Source: an uncultured Acidovorax sp. (lineage in GTDB: Bacteria > Pseudomonadota > Gammaproteobacteria > Burkholderiales > Burkholderiaceae_C). From it: a stretch of 64,000 nucleotides of DNA. Below, piece by piece: positions 8,077 to 17,542 of this stretch (the stretch's first letter is position 1; each line of letters starts with the position of its first letter). Below the pieces are notes generated by a model. It did not search any database. It was not told the origin of the DNA and saw only the letters and a program-made list of their open reading frames with translations. The stretch spans positions 1 to 64,000 of the forward strand of contig CAJYKV010000010.1 in NCBI GenBank assembly GCA_913774955.1, in the 5' to 3' direction. Position numbers and translations under genes: made by a program.

Positions 8077-9399
8077 ATGCAACCCAGGAAGATCGCCACG
8101 ATCGCCGCCGCCCTCGCGGCCGGCCTCTCCGCGCTCGCCACCGCGCCGCTCGCGCAGGCGCAGGCCGCGGGCGAGCAGTTCGTGCCGCTGCTCGTCTACC
8201 GCACCGGGCAGTTCGCGCCGCTCGGCATTCCCTGGGCGGACGGCAAGCAGGACTACCTCAAGCTCGTGAACGCGCGCGACGGCGGCGTGAACGGCGTGAA
8301 GCTCTCGTTCGAGGAATGCGAGACCGCCTACGACGCGGCCAAGGGCGTGGAGTGCTACGAGCGCCTCAAGGGCAAGGGCGGCGGCGCCTCCGGCTTCGAC
8401 ACGCAGTCCACCGGCATCACCTTCGCGGTGACCGACAAGGCCTTCGTGGACAAGATCCCCGTCGAAACCCCGGGCTACGGCCTTTCGCAATCGGCCGACG
8501 GCACCGTCTTCGAATGGAACTTCCCGCTGCTGGGCACCTACTGGACCGCCGCCGACGTGATGCTGCAGGACATCGCCAAGAAGGAAAAGGGCAGCCTCAA
8601 GGGCAAGAAGATCGCGCTGGTCTACCACGACAGCCCCTACGGCAAGGAACCGATCCCGCTGCTGCAGAAGCGCGCCGAGGCCGACGGCTTCACGCTCAGC
8701 ACCTTCCCCGTCACGCCGCCCGGCGTGGAGCAGAAATCGACCTGGCTGCAGATCCGCCAGCAGAAGCCCGACTACGTGCTGTTCTGGTCGGCCGGCGTGA
8801 TGACGCCTGCCGGCATCCGCGAGGCGCAGGCCAGCGGCTATCCGCGCGAGAAGATCTACGGCATCTGGTGGGCCGGCTCCGACCACGACGTGAAGGACAT
8901 CGGCGCGGGCGCCAAGGGCTACAACGCCATCACCATCCACAACAGCGCCGCCAGGGACAAGGTGCACGACGACCTGAAGAAGTTCGTCTACGACAAGGGC
9001 CAGGGCACGGGCGTGCCGGCGGGCGTGGGCACGCTGGCGCACACGCGCGGGATGATGATCTCGATGCTGCAGGTGGAGGCGATCCGCGCCGCGCAGGAGA
9101 AGTACGGCAAGGGCAAGGTGCTCACGCCCGAGCAGGTGCGCTGGGGCTTCGAGAACCTCGACCTCTCGGCCGACAAGCTCAAGGCGCTCGGCTTCGGCGA
9201 GATCATGCGGCCGGTGAAGACCTCCTGCCAGAACCACATGGGCACCGACTGGGCGCGCATCGTGCAGTGGGACGGCGGCAAGTGGAACCTCGCTTCGGAC
9301 TGGTACCAGGCCGACAAGACGCACATCGATCCGCTGGTGAAGGAGTACGCGGCGAAGTATGCGAAGGACAAGAACATCAAACCCAGAAGCTGCAGCTGA
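8077..9399 (+). CDS. ABC transporter substrate-binding protein (LivK-type)
   Basis: A 440-aa periplasmic binding protein of the LivK/leucine-binding family. The N-terminus (MQPRKIATIAAALAAGLSAL...AQAQA) is a standard Sec signal peptide with cleavage near residue 28. AAGGAGA at 8064-8070 lies 6 nt before the ATG at 8077; an overlapping out-of-frame ATG at 8072 is ignored. The mature part begins with FVPLLVYRTGQFAPLG and has the two-lobe architecture of this family. Lying between livM and livF, it should deliver substrate to that transporter. Many Acidovorax-like genomes pair this subtype with acyl-CoA ligases, which hints at an organic acid rather than an amino acid. Confidence 0.86.
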   Translation: MQPRKIATIAAALAAGLSALATAPLAQAQAAGEQFVPLLVYRTGQFAPLGIPWADGKQDYLKLVNARDGGVNGVKLSFEECETAYDAAKGVECYERLKGKGGGASGFDTQSTGITFAVTDKAFVDKIPVETPGYGLSQSADGTVFEWNFPLLGTYWTAADVMLQDIAKKEKGSLKGKKIALVYHDSPYGKEPIPLLQKRAEADGFTLSTFPVTPPGVEQKSTWLQIRQQKPDYVLFWSAGVMTPAGIREAQASGYPREKIYGIWWAGSDHDVKDIGAGAKGYNAITIHNSAARDKVHDDLKKFVYDKGQGTGVPAGVGTLAHTRGMMISMLQVEAIRAAQEKYGKGKVLTPEQVRWGFENLDLSADKLKALGFGEIMRPVKTSCQNHMGTDWARIVQWDGGKWNLASDWYQADKTHIDPLVKEYAAKYAKDKNIKPRSCS

Positions 9400-9600
9400 C
9401 ACCCCCCTGAGCGGCTGCGCCGCTCCGCGCTGCCGCCAGAGGCGATGGCCCTTCGTGCACGTCCAAGCCTGCGCAGGCAGGCTCGGAGCCGCGGCACTCA
9501 GCCCCTTCTCTCGGCCCGCTGCGCGTTTCGGGAGGGGGGACGACACCCCCGGTGCGGGGCGGCCCTTCCTCGGTGTCCCTCGTACCCCTTGGCCGAGGCC
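9400..9600. repeat. GC-rich intergenic repeat, copy 1
   Basis: The stretch after the binding-protein gene begins with 25 nt (9400-9424, CACCCCCCTGAGCGGC... ) that recur exactly at 10505-10529. Within it AGCGGC-TGC-GCCGCT forms a perfect hairpin. A second shared block, GGGGGACGAC, lies at about 9535-9544. Such C-rich/hairpin/G-rich intergenic repeats are, as I remember them, common in Comamonadaceae genomes. No gene is visible in the 271-nt gap (9400-9670). Confidence 0.55.
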
Positions 9601-9670
9601 TCGCTTCCATTACCGATGCGCCAGGCCTCGAACTGCACAGACCACTCACACCATGCCCATGGAGCCAGCC

Positions 9671-10495
9671 ATGACCACAGCCCCGCCATCCGCCAGTGAA
9701 CCGCTGCTCGTCGTCAACGGCATCGAGGTGATCTACCACCACGTGATCCTCGTGCTCAAGGGCGTGTCGCTGTCGGTGCCCGAGGGCGCGGTCGTCGCGC
9801 TGCTGGGCGGCAACGGCGCGGGCAAGACGACGACGCTGCGGGCGGTGTCCAACCTGCTCGCGGGCGAGCGCGGCGAGGTCACCAAGGGCAGCATCGAGCT
9901 GCGCGGCGAGCGCATCGAAAAGCTCTCGCCCGCCGCGCTGGTGGACCGCGGCGTGGTGCAGGTGATGGAGGGGCGGCACTGCTTCGCGCACCTGAGCATC
10001 GAAGAGAACCTGCTCACGGGCGCCTACACGCGCACCGACCGCGGCGAGATCGCGGCGAACCTGGAGAAGGTGTATGCCTATTTCCCGCGGCTGAAGACGC
10101 GGCGCACGAGCCAGGCGGCCTACACCTCGGGCGGCGAGCAGCAGATGTGCGCCATCGGCCGCGCGCTCATGGCCAACCCGCGCATGGTGCTGCTGGACGA
10201 GCCCTCCATGGGCCTCGCGCCGCAGATCGTGGAGGAGGTCTTCCACATCGTGCGCGACCTGAATGCCAAGGAGCGCGTCACCTTCCTGCTGGCCGAGCAG
10301 AACACCCACATGGCGCTGAAGTACGCCGACTACGGCTACATCCTGGAGAACGGGCGCGTGGTGATGGACGGCGCGGCCCGCGACCTCGCGAGCAACGAGG
10401 ACGTGAAGGAGTTCTACCTCGGCATGGGCGGCGGCGAGCGCAAGAGTTTCAAGGATGCGAAGAGCTACAAGCGGCGCAAGCGCTGGCTTGCCTGA
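9671..10495 (+). CDS. livF: Branched-chain amino acid-type ABC transporter ATPase LivF
   Basis: A 274-aa ATPase of the LivF family, the second ATPase of the cluster. Walker A is GGNGAGKTT; the signature is TSGGEQQMCAIGRAL and Walker B is VLLDEPSMGLAP. The LivF-type EGRHCFAHLSIEENL segment is present. GGAG at 9661-9664 lies 6 nt before the ATG at 9671; in-frame ATGs at 9653 and 9659 lack such a site. The C-terminal tail (KSFKDAKSYKRRKRW) is basic and is often seen in this subgroup. Unlike the other liv genes it is separated from its neighbours by repeat-containing gaps of about 270 nt on both sides. Confidence 0.88.
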   Translation: MTTAPPSASEPLLVVNGIEVIYHHVILVLKGVSLSVPEGAVVALLGGNGAGKTTTLRAVSNLLAGERGEVTKGSIELRGERIEKLSPAALVDRGVVQVMEGRHCFAHLSIEENLLTGAYTRTDRGEIAANLEKVYAYFPRLKTRRTSQAAYTSGGEQQMCAIGRALMANPRMVLLDEPSMGLAPQIVEEVFHIVRDLNAKERVTFLLAEQNTHMALKYADYGYILENGRVVMDGAARDLASNEDVKEFYLGMGGGERKSFKDAKSYKRRKRWLA

Positions 10496-10504
10496 CATGG
10501 AGCT

Positions 10505-10620
10505 CACCCCCCTGAGCGGCTGCGCCGCTTCCCCCCGCTCTCGCCGTGCTGCGCACGGCGGGCAGGGGGACGACGCCAGCGGCCTGGCGAAGCCAGTTCC
10601 GCGGCGTCTGCTGACATGGC
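10505..10620. repeat. GC-rich intergenic repeat, copy 2
   Basis: Shares the exact 25-nt opening of copy 1 (10505-10529), the AGCGGC/GCCGCT hairpin and the GGGGGACGAC block (10566-10575). Between them it has its own inverted repeat, GCCGTGC/GCACGGC, at about 10543-10560. Together with copy 1 it brackets livF. The rest of the 264-nt gap up to the next gene shows no coding signal. Confidence 0.55.
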
Positions 10621-10759
10621 CTGCTCCGCGGCCTCTCGATGGGTGGCGCTGCGGAGGGCTCCAAGGCCGCGCGCAAGGTTCGCAGCTGGAGCACCCCCGA
10701 CCGGTAGCGCCGCTGTTGATGACGATGGATTGCACAACCGCATGGATGAAGGCATGAGC

Positions 10760-12007
10760 ATGATGGACTCCTACGACGCCCTCGAAACCCGTTCGCCGGA
10801 GGCGCGCGAGGCGGCGCTGATGGCGGCGTTGCCGGCGCAGGTGGCGCATGCGCGGTCGGCGACGGCGGCGTTCGCGGAGATCCTGGCGCAGGTGGATGCG
10901 CGGGCGGTGGACAGCCGCGATGCGCTGGCCGCGCTGCCGGTCACGCGCAAGCACGAGCTGCTGGAGCGGCAGCAGGCGGGGCGCGCGGCGAACCCGTTCG
11001 GGGGGTTCAGCGCGCTGGCGTTCGGGCCGGCGATGCCGCGGGTGTTCGCGAGCCCGGGCACGCTCTACGAGCCCGAGGGACGCCGCGCGGATTACTGGCG
11101 CATGGCGCGCGCGGTGCATGCGGCGGGGTTCCGGCCGGGCGAGCTGGTGCACAACTGCTTCAGCTACCACTTCGTGCCCGCGGGTTCCATGATGGAGAGC
11201 GGTGCGCAGGCGGCGGGCTGCACCGTGTTCGCGGGCGGCACGGGGCAGACCGAGCAGCAGGTGCAGGCGATGGTCGAACTGAGGCCGGCGGGCTATATCG
11301 GCACGCCGAGCTTTCTGCGCATCCTGCTGGAAAAGGCGGCCGAGATGGGCATCGCGCTGCCGCACCTCGGCAAGGCGCTGGTCTCGGGCGAGGCGCTGCC
11401 GCCCTCGCTGCGCGACTGGTTCGCGGAGCGCGGCGTCGCGGCCTTCCAGTGCTATGCCACGGCCGATCTCGGGCTCATCGCTTATGAAACCGCCGCACGC
11501 GAGGGCCTGGTGCTGGGCGAGGACGTGATCGTGGAGATCGTGCGCCCCGGCACCGGCGATCCGGTCCCGGACGGCGAAGTGGGCGAGGTGGTGGTGACCA
11601 CGCTCAATCCCGACTATCCGCTGATCCGCTTCGGCACCGGCGACCTGTCCGCCGTGCTGCCCGGCGCGTGCCCCACGGGCCGCACCAACCGCCGCATCCG
11701 CGGCTGGATGGGCCGGGCCGACCAGACCACCAAGGTCCGCGGCATGTTCGTGCACCCGGGGCAGGTGGCCGAAGTGGCGCGGCGCTTTCCGCAGGTGGCG
11801 CGCGCGCGCCTGGTCGTGGCCGGCGAGATGGCCAACGACACGCTGGTGCTGCGCGTGGAAACCACGGAGACGGCGGGCGGGCTCGCCGACCGGCTGGCCG
11901 CCGCGGTGCGCGACGTCACCAAGCTGCGCGCCGACGTCGAGATGCTGCCCCCGGGCACGCTGCCCAACGACGGCCGCGTGATCGAGGACGCGCGCAGCTA
12001 CCGGTGA
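10760..12007 (+). CDS. Phenylacetate-CoA ligase-like (PaaK family) adenylate-forming enzyme
   Basis: A 415-aa protein of the PaaK-type ANL branch, which activates aromatic acids such as phenylacetate or benzoate-like compounds. It opens with YDALETRSPEAREAALMAAL, the usual start of this subgroup. The motif YATADLGLIAYET corresponds to the A5 region and GDLSAVLPG...RIRGWMGRADQTTKVRGMFV to the hinge and C-terminal domain (quoted as separate cores). GAAGG at 10748-10752 lies 7 nt before the ATG at 10760; ATGs at 10742 and 10754 are in frame. As the last gene of the liv cluster, it may act on the transported compound. The exact substrate is unknown. Confidence 0.8.
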   Translation: MMDSYDALETRSPEAREAALMAALPAQVAHARSATAAFAEILAQVDARAVDSRDALAALPVTRKHELLERQQAGRAANPFGGFSALAFGPAMPRVFASPGTLYEPEGRRADYWRMARAVHAAGFRPGELVHNCFSYHFVPAGSMMESGAQAAGCTVFAGGTGQTEQQVQAMVELRPAGYIGTPSFLRILLEKAAEMGIALPHLGKALVSGEALPPSLRDWFAERGVAAFQCYATADLGLIAYETAAREGLVLGEDVIVEIVRPGTGDPVPDGEVGEVVVTTLNPDYPLIRFGTGDLSAVLPGACPTGRTNRRIRGWMGRADQTTKVRGMFVHPGQVAEVARRFPQVARARLVVAGEMANDTLVLRVETTETAGGLADRLAAAVRDVTKLRADVEMLPPGTLPNDGRVIEDARSYR

Positions 12008-12208
12008 CGCGGGGCAGCGCTGTCCAACGCCTGCCACAGAAGAATTGCGTGGAGCTTACACTCACATTTCAATAGCAACAGATCATTGCCAGTCAATGCA
12101 TCCAGCGCAAAAAATCTTAAAACCCTTCCGATCCGGGCCTCAGTAATTACCTTGATGTAGCGCCGAAAGCCCATGACTATCATGGCGCCTCTTCACGTAA
12201 GGAGCACC

Positions 12209-13201
12209 ATGAAATCCCTGTTCAAGACCGCCCTGCTGGCCGCTGCCGCAGTCGCCGCATTCGGCGTCCAGGCCCAGCAAGCCTTCCCCTCCAAGGACAA
12301 GACGGTCACCATCGTCGTGCCCTTCGCGGCCGGCGGTCCGACCGACCGCGTCGCCCGCGATCTGGCCGAAGCCATGCGCAAGCCGCTGGGCGGGGTGAGC
12401 GTGGTGATCGACAACGCCGCGGGGGCCGGCAGCAGCATCGGCACCGCCAAGGTGGCGCGCGCCAACCCCGACGGCTACACGCTGCTCCTCAACCACATCG
12501 CCATGGCCACGATGCCGGCGCTCTACCGCAAGCTGCCGTTCAACGTGCCCACCGATTTCGAGTACCTGGGCATCGTGAACGACGTGCCCATGACGCTCAT
12601 CGGCCGCCCCTCGCTGCCCGCCAACAACTACAAGGAACTGGCGACCTGGATCGACCAGAACAAGGGCAAGATCAACCTGGGCCACGCCGGCCTGGGCGCC
12701 GCGTCGCACCTGTGCGGCCTGCTCTACCAGAACGCGCTCAAGGTCGAGATGACCACCGTCGCCTACAAGGGCACGGCCCCGGCCATCACCGACCTGATCG
12801 GCGGCCAGATCGACCTGCTGTGCGACCAGACGACCAACACCACCTCGCAGATCGAGGCCAAGAAGGTCAAGGCCTATGCGGTCACCACCGACAAGCGCCT
12901 CTCCACGCCCTCGCTGAAGGACCTGCCCACGCTGGCCGAGTCCGGCGTGAAGGACTTCCAGGTCACGATCTGGCACGGCCTCTACGCGCCCAAGGGCACG
13001 CCCGCCGAAGTGGTGGCCAAGCTGAACGAAGCCCTCAAGGCCGCCCTGAAGGACCCGGACTTCATCAAGAAGCAGGAAGGCCTGGGCGCCGTGGTGGCCT
13101 CCGACCAGCGCGTGGAACCCGCTGAGCACAAGAAGTTCGTACAGGCCGAGATCAACAAGTGGGGCCCGATCATCAAGGCCGCCGGCACCTACGCGGACTG
13201 A
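12209..13201 (+). CDS. Bug-family (TctC-like) tripartite tricarboxylate transporter binding protein
   Basis: A 330-aa periplasmic binding protein of the Bug family. It has a Sec signal peptide (MKSLFKTALLAAAAVAAFGVQA) and then the family motif KTVTIVVPFAAGGPTDRVAR, followed by NPDGYTLLLNH and GTAPAITDLIGGQID. AAGGAG at 12199-12204 supports the ATG at 12209. No TctA or TctB membrane genes lie near it, so it is an orphan, as most Bug proteins in this group are. The 200-nt gap upstream is more AT-rich than its surroundings and probably holds the promoter. A terminator-like hairpin follows the stop. Confidence 0.88.
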   Translation: MKSLFKTALLAAAAVAAFGVQAQQAFPSKDKTVTIVVPFAAGGPTDRVARDLAEAMRKPLGGVSVVIDNAAGAGSSIGTAKVARANPDGYTLLLNHIAMATMPALYRKLPFNVPTDFEYLGIVNDVPMTLIGRPSLPANNYKELATWIDQNKGKINLGHAGLGAASHLCGLLYQNALKVEMTTVAYKGTAPAITDLIGGQIDLLCDQTTNTTSQIEAKKVKAYAVTTDKRLSTPSLKDLPTLAESGVKDFQVTIWHGLYAPKGTPAEVVAKLNEALKAALKDPDFIKKQEGLGAVVASDQRVEPAEHKKFVQAEINKWGPIIKAAGTYAD

Positions 13202-13247
13202 CATCGCGCGCTGCGCCGCCACCGGCGCAGCCTCCCGCGCCACGACC

Positions 13248-13285
13248 ACGCCCCGCAGCGCTCACCGCGCCGCGGGGCGTTTGCC
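13248..13285 (+). terminator. Likely bidirectional terminator between Bug gene and histidine kinase gene
   Basis: A perfect 9-bp stem pairs ACGCCCCGC (13248-13256) with GCGGGGCGT (13272-13280) around a 15-nt loop, followed by a short T run (TTTG). It lies between two convergent genes, 46 nt after the plus-strand stop and just 8 nt before the end of the minus-strand kinase gene, where a shared terminator is expected. Confidence 0.6.
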
Positions 13286-13293
13286 TTGTCCGC

Positions 13294-15744
13294 TCAATCC
13301 AGCATCTGGCGGACCTTGCAGGCCAGCGCTTCGATCGTGAAGGGCTTCGCCATCATGTCCATGCCCGGCCCCAGGAACTCGCTGCGCACGCTCGCCTGGT
13401 TGGCGTAGCCGGTGATGAACAGCACCTTCAGGCCCGGGCAGCGCCGGCGGGCGACGTCGGCGAGTTGGCGGCCGCCCATGCCCGGCAGGCCCACGTCCGT
13501 GATCAGCAGGTCGGGAGCGCCCAGCGCATCCATCACCGCCAGGGCCGACGGCGCGTCGACGGCTTCGTGCGCCACGTACTCCAGGTCCGTCAGCACCTCG
13601 CCCAGGATCGCCCGCAGGCCCGGCTCGTCCTCGACGAACAGCAGGGTTTCGCCGCGGCCGCGCGGCAGGTCGGCCGTGGCCGGCGGCGCGGCGGGCACGG
13701 GTGGCGCGCCGTCCGCCACGGCGGGCAGGTAGAGGCTCACGGACGTGCCTTCGCCCACGCGGGATTCGATCGCTACGTGCCCGCCGGTCTGGCGCGCGAA
13801 TCCGTAGATCATCGAGAGCCCGAGGCCCGTGCCCTGCCCGATGGGCTTGGTGGTGAAGAACGGATCGAACGCCTTCGCCACCACCTCCGGCGGCATTCCG
13901 GTGCCGCTGTCGGTCACGGTGAGCCGGACGTAGCGCCCGGGCTCCAGATGCGGGTGCTGGTTGGCGTAGAGGCGGTCCAGCACAACCGCGGTGGTCTCGA
14001 TGGTCAGGCGGCCGCCATGCTCCATCGCGTCGCGCGCGTTGATGCAGAGGTTGAGCAGGGCGTTCTCGAGCTGGTTGCGGTCGCTGCGGACCCTGCCCGG
14101 CCCCGGCGCCAGCGACAGCCAGAGCCGGATGTTCTCGCCCAGCGTGCGCCGCAGCATCTCCTCCATGCCCAGCACCAGTGCGTTGGCATCCACGTGCTGC
14201 AGATCGAGCGTTTGCTTGCGCGAAAACGCGAGCAGGCGGTGGACGAGCGATGCCGCGCGCTGCGCGGCCGTGCCGGCCATCGCGATGTAGCGCTCCGTCC
14301 CCTTTGCCTCGGGCACCGGCGCGAGCTTGCGCTGCAGCAGCTGCAGGCTGGAGATGATGGTGGCCAGCAGGTTGTTGAAATCGTGCGCGATGCCGCCGGT
14401 GAGCTGGCCGATGGCTTCCATCTTCTGGCTCTGGCGCAGCTGTTCCTCGACCCGGCGCTGCTCGGTGACGTCGCGGCCGGTGGCGTAGAAGCGCTGCTCG
14501 AACGGCTGCGCCACCCAGGAGATGACGCGGTAGCTGCCGTCGCGGCAGCGGAACCGGTTCTCGAAGCGCTTGGTCGTGTGGCCCGCGTCGAGCCGGCGCA
14601 ATTCGGCGATGGTCGGCTCGCGGTCGTCCGGGTGCACCAGATCGAGGAAATTGGTGCGCAGCAGCAGCTCCTCGGGCCAGCCCAGTGTGGAACCCCAGGC
14701 GTCGTTGACCGCCAGCAGCCGGCCGTTGACGTCGCAGACGTCCATCAGGTCGGTCGACAGGTGCCAGATCCTGTCGCGGTCGGCCGCCTGCTCGGCCACC
14801 AGGGCCTTCAGGTTGTCGTTGAGCAGCCCCAGCTCCCGCACGGCCTGGTCGCGCTCGCTGTTCAGGCGCTCGTGCTCCGTGCGGTCCCGCAGGATCTTGA
14901 CGAACCCCTGCACCCGGCCCGCCTCGTCGCGCAAGGGCGTCACTTCGCCGCTGGCCCAGAAGCGCTGGCCGTCCTTGCGCAGGTGCCAGCGCTCATCGCT
15001 GGCCGAGCCGTGGTCCAGTGCCTGCCGCATCTCCTTCTGCGGACGGCCCTGTGCGTTGTCCTCGGGCGTGAAGAACCGGTCCGGGGGCTGGCCGAGCATT
15101 TCCTCCTCCGTCCAGCCGAGCACTGCGCAGGCACCTTCGTTCCAGCTGGTGACCAGGCCATCGAGCGAGAAGCTGACGATGGCGTAGTCGCGCGCGCTGT
15201 CGAGGATCTGGCGGTTCCTGCGCTCCTCGCGGACGCGGCCCTGCTCGGCGAGCACGAGGCGGGTGGTCTCGGTGACCACGAGGAAAATGCCCTGCACCCG
15301 CCCCTCGTCATCCCAGATCGGGCTGTGGCAGTGCGTGAAATAGGCCTCGCGCGGCGCCCCGTCGCGGTCGGGCGTGTAGCGTGCGTCTTCGGTGTAGAAG
15401 CTTTCCCCGGCCAGGACCTTCGCGAAGAACGGCTCGAGCTGGTCCCACAGCTCGGACCACCAGTCGCGGGCCGGCTCTCCGAGATGGCCGGGGTGCTTGT
15501 GCCCCAGGCTCACGGCATAGGCATCGTTGTAGAAGGTGTGCAGGCGCTCGCCCCAGTGGACCATCATGGGGAAGCGGGAACTGAGCGTGGTGCGCACGGC
15601 CGTCTTGAGTTCCGGCGGCCAGTCCCGGGGGTCCCCGAGCGCATGGCGGCTCCAGTCGATGGCGCGCAGCAGGCGGGCGCACTCCCCGCCGGTGGCGGGA
15701 AAAGGGCTGCGCGGATCGGTGTCGGGTGCGGGGGGGACGGACAT
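13294..15744 (-). CDS. Hybrid sensor histidine kinase with PAS domains and receiver domain
   Basis: An 816-aa, apparently soluble signalling protein. Three PAS-like sensor regions lie at about residues 15-165, 165-295 and 315-440 (for example [20 protein letters not shown] and [11 protein letters not shown]). Then come a HisKA domain with phospho-acceptor His454 in [14 protein letters not shown], a HATPase domain (N box [19 protein letters not shown]) and a receiver domain with Asp750 in [13 protein letters not shown]. No transmembrane helix is seen. The start at 15744 was chosen because upstream in-frame codons are proline/arginine rich and unlike the family. The N-terminal layout resembles light- or redox-sensing PAS kinases of this group. 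The output partner is unknown. It is divergent from the Bug gene at 16011. Confidence 0.85.
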   Translation of the reverse strand: MSVPPAPDTDPRSPFPATGGECARLLRAIDWSRHALGDPRDWPPELKTAVRTTLSSRFPMMVHWGERLHTFYNDAYAVSLGHKHPGHLGEPARDWWSELWDQLEPFFAKVLAGESFYTEDARYTPDRDGAPREAYFTHCHSPIWDDEGRVQGIFLVVTETTRLVLAEQGRVREERRNRQILDSARDYAIVSFSLDGLVTSWNEGACAVLGWTEEEMLGQPPDRFFTPEDNAQGRPQKEMRQALDHGSASDERWHLRKDGQRFWASGEVTPLRDEAGRVQGFVKILRDRTEHERLNSERDQAVRELGLLNDNLKALVAEQAADRDRIWHLSTDLMDVCDVNGRLLAVNDAWGSTLGWPEELLLRTNFLDLVHPDDREPTIAELRRLDAGHTTKRFENRFRCRDGSYRVISWVAQPFEQRFYATGRDVTEQRRVEEQLRQSQKMEAIGQLTGGIAHDFNNLLATIISSLQLLQRKLAPVPEAKGTERYIAMAGTAAQRAASLVHRLLAFSRKQTLDLQHVDANALVLGMEEMLRRTLGENIRLWLSLAPGPGRVRSDRNQLENALLNLCINARDAMEHGGRLTIETTAVVLDRLYANQHPHLEPGRYVRLTVTDSGTGMPPEVVAKAFDPFFTTKPIGQGTGLGLSMIYGFARQTGGHVAIESRVGEGTSVSLYLPAVADGAPPVPAAPPATADLPRGRGETLLFVEDEPGLRAILGEVLTDLEYVAHEAVDAPSALAVMDALGAPDLLITDVGLPGMGGRQLADVARRRCPGLKVLFITGYANQASVRSEFLGPGMDMMAKPFTIEALACKVRQMLD

Positions 15745-16010
15745 GGGCGTTCTCGGGACGCAGGGCGGCTCCGGGAATGTCCAGGGGTGCGTACGCCGGC
15801 GATCCGGGATTTTCGCAAAGACTGCCGCCGGGCTCTGCGGCGGGCCGCATTGCCCCTTGACGCGCGTGGCCTGGCGACATTCCACGTGGCTTCAGGGTTA
15901 TCCATCTGCCGCCGCCGCGGGCACCGGCCTACAACGAAACCACCGCGCCCCGCCCGCGCGTCCGCGCACGCGGGGCCCCCAGATCCCCGGTTCCCGAAAG
16001 GTTCTCTTCC

Positions 16011-17093
16011 ATGTCCCTGCCCGCCGAAGCCTCGCCCTCCCGCAGCTCCCGCGCCCACGCCGCGGCCGCCGTGCGTGACGCTCCCGCGCGCCGCCGCCGC
16101 GCCGTCGCCCTGGGCTGCCTGCTGCTCGCAGGCGCCGCGCTCGCCGCCTGGAACGCGCCCGCGCGCGCCGACACCTGGCCGGCCAAGCCGGTGCGCATCG
16201 TCGTGCCGTTCGCCCCCGGCGGCACCACCGACATCCTGGCGCGCGCCGTCGCGCCCGAGCTGAGCCGCGCCTTCGGACAGCAGTTCGTGGTGGACAACCG
16301 CGCGGGCGCGGGCGGCAACATCGGCGCGGAGATCGTGGCCAAGTCGCCGGCCGACGGCTACACCCTGCTCATGGGCACCGTGGGCACGCACGGCATCAAC
16401 CGCGCGCTCTACGGCAAGCTGTCCTTCGACCCGATCAAGGATTTCGCACCGATCACACTGGTGGCCTCGGTGCCCAACGTGATGGAGGTCAACGCCGAGA
16501 AAGCGCGCGCGCAGGGCATCTCGAACGTGCAGGACTTCATCCGCTACGCCAAGGCCCATCCGGGCCAGCTGAACATGGCCTCCAGCGGCAACGGCACGTC
16601 CATCCACCTCGCGGGCGAGCTGTTCAAGACCATGACCGGCACCTACATGCTGCACATGCCCTACCGCGGCTCCGGCCCGGCCCTGCTCGACATGGTGGGC
16701 GGCAACATGGACGTGATGTTCGACAACCTGCCCTCGTCGATGGCGCAGATCAAGGCCGGCAAGCTCAAGGCGCTGGCGGTGACCAGCGCCACCCGTTCGC
16801 CCGCGCTGCCGGACGTGCCCACCGTGGAGGAGGTCGGCGGCCCGGCGCTCAAGGGCTACGAGGCCAGCTCATGGTTCGGCCTGCTCGCGCCCGCGGGCAC
16901 GCCGGCCGAGATCGTGAACCGCATCCAGCAGGAAACGGCGAAGGCGCTCGCGACACCCGCCGTGAAGGAGCGCATGCTCGCCCAGGGCGCGATCCCGGGC
17001 GGCAACAGCCCGCAGGATTTCGCGCGCCACATCGATGCCGAGCACGCCAAGTGGGCGCGCGTGGTGCAGGCCTCCGGCGCCAAGGTGGATTGA
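16011..17093 (+). CDS. Bug-family (TctC-like) binding protein
   Basis: A 360-aa Bug-family periplasmic binding protein. The N-terminus is unusually long and basic, with [20 protein letters not shown] as the hydrophobic core, so the signal peptide ends near residue 52 ([12 protein letters not shown]). The family motif [18 protein letters not shown] follows, then [16 protein letters not shown] and [26 protein letters not shown] lies about 9 nt before the ATG. The gene is an orphan with no TctAB nearby and is divergent from the hybrid kinase, with 266 nt between them. A shorter start is possible because the first 25 residues carry no family signal. Confidence 0.86.
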   Translation: MSLPAEASPSRSSRAHAAAAVRDAPARRRRAVALGCLLLAGAALAAWNAPARADTWPAKPVRIVVPFAPGGTTDILARAVAPELSRAFGQQFVVDNRAGAGGNIGAEIVAKSPADGYTLLMGTVGTHGINRALYGKLSFDPIKDFAPITLVASVPNVMEVNAEKARAQGISNVQDFIRYAKAHPGQLNMASSGNGTSIHLAGELFKTMTGTYMLHMPYRGSGPALLDMVGGNMDVMFDNLPSSMAQIKAGKLKALAVTSATRSPALPDVPTVEEVGGPALKGYEASSWFGLLAPAGTPAEIVNRIQQETAKALATPAVKERMLAQGAIPGGNSPQDFARHIDAEHAKWARVVQASGAKVD

Positions 17094-17101
17094 TTGGGCG
17101 G

Positions 17102-17124
17102 CGCCAGGCCTCCGGGGCCCGGCG
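17102..17124. terminator. Hairpin between convergent genes, possible terminator
   Basis: CGCC-A-GGCC (17102-17110) pairs with GGCC-C-GGCG (17116-17124), one mismatch, loop TCCGG, in the 33-nt gap between the Bug gene and the convergent DUF1840 gene. There is no long T run on either strand, so its role as terminator is only suggested by position. Confidence 0.3.
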
Positions 17125-17126
17125 TC

Positions 17127-17462
17127 TTACCAGGTGACTTCCTTGCCTTCGGCCGCGCTGCGGCGCAGCATGTCGATGAAGGGGGCCGCCCGCTGCCGCA
17201 GGCGCACGGCCTCGCCCGCATCGCCGCGCTCGTCCTGGTCCTGGGCGCCGTTGGCGCCCTGGCCCTCGTTCCCCTCGGCCCGGCGGGCCTCGTCGGCCGC
17301 GATCGCCGCTTCCAGCGCCTGGATGGCACCCGGAATCTGCTCGGGCGTGACGATGCCGTGCGCATCGTCGGGCGACTTGCCGATGGCCTGCAGGATCTGC
17401 CGGCCATGGGCCTGCAGCATGATGATGTCGGCGGTGGAGCGGGACTTGAATTTGTAGAGCAT
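17127..17462 (-). CDS. DUF1840 domain-containing protein
   Basis: A 111-aa small cytoplasmic protein. The opening MLYKFKSRSTADIIML, the following GRQILQAIGK and the C-terminal RAAPFIDMLRRSAAEGKEVTW are the conserved features of DUF1840, a family of unknown function common in betaproteobacteria. The middle section (about residues 60-85) is charged and poorly conserved. The region just upstream of the start, toward the cfa-like gene, is a 55-nt homopurine tract on the plus strand, which makes the 5' leader of this gene an uninterrupted pyrimidine stretch. The gene is 80 nt downstream of the cyclopropane synthase gene on the same strand and may be cotranscribed with it. Confidence 0.85.
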   Translation of the reverse strand: MLYKFKSRSTADIIMLQAHGRQILQAIGKSPDDAHGIVTPEQIPGAIQALEAAIAADEARRAEGNEGQGANGAQDQDERGDAGEAVRLRQRAAPFIDMLRRSAAEGKEVTW

Positions 17463-17471
17463 GGGTGGAGC

Positions 17472-17526
17472 GGGGGAAGAAAGAAAAGGAAAGGGAAGAG
17501 AAGGGAAAGGAAGGAAAAAAGAAAGA
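17472..17526. repeat. 55-nt uninterrupted homopurine tract
   Basis: Every base from 17472 to 17526 on the plus strand is A or G, with GGAAAGG/GGGAAAGGAAGG-like subrepeats. It lies between the end of the fatty-acid cyclopropane synthase gene and the DUF1840 start, so on the coding strand it is a polypyrimidine leader. No gene, hairpin or known site is seen in it. Confidence 0.9.
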
Positions 17527-17542
17527 CGGTTCAGTGGCGGGG

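Noticed and set aside
9377-12037. Long minus-strand frame opposite livF and the PaaK-like gene
   Set aside because: Out-of-frame shadow of two well supported plus-strand genes.
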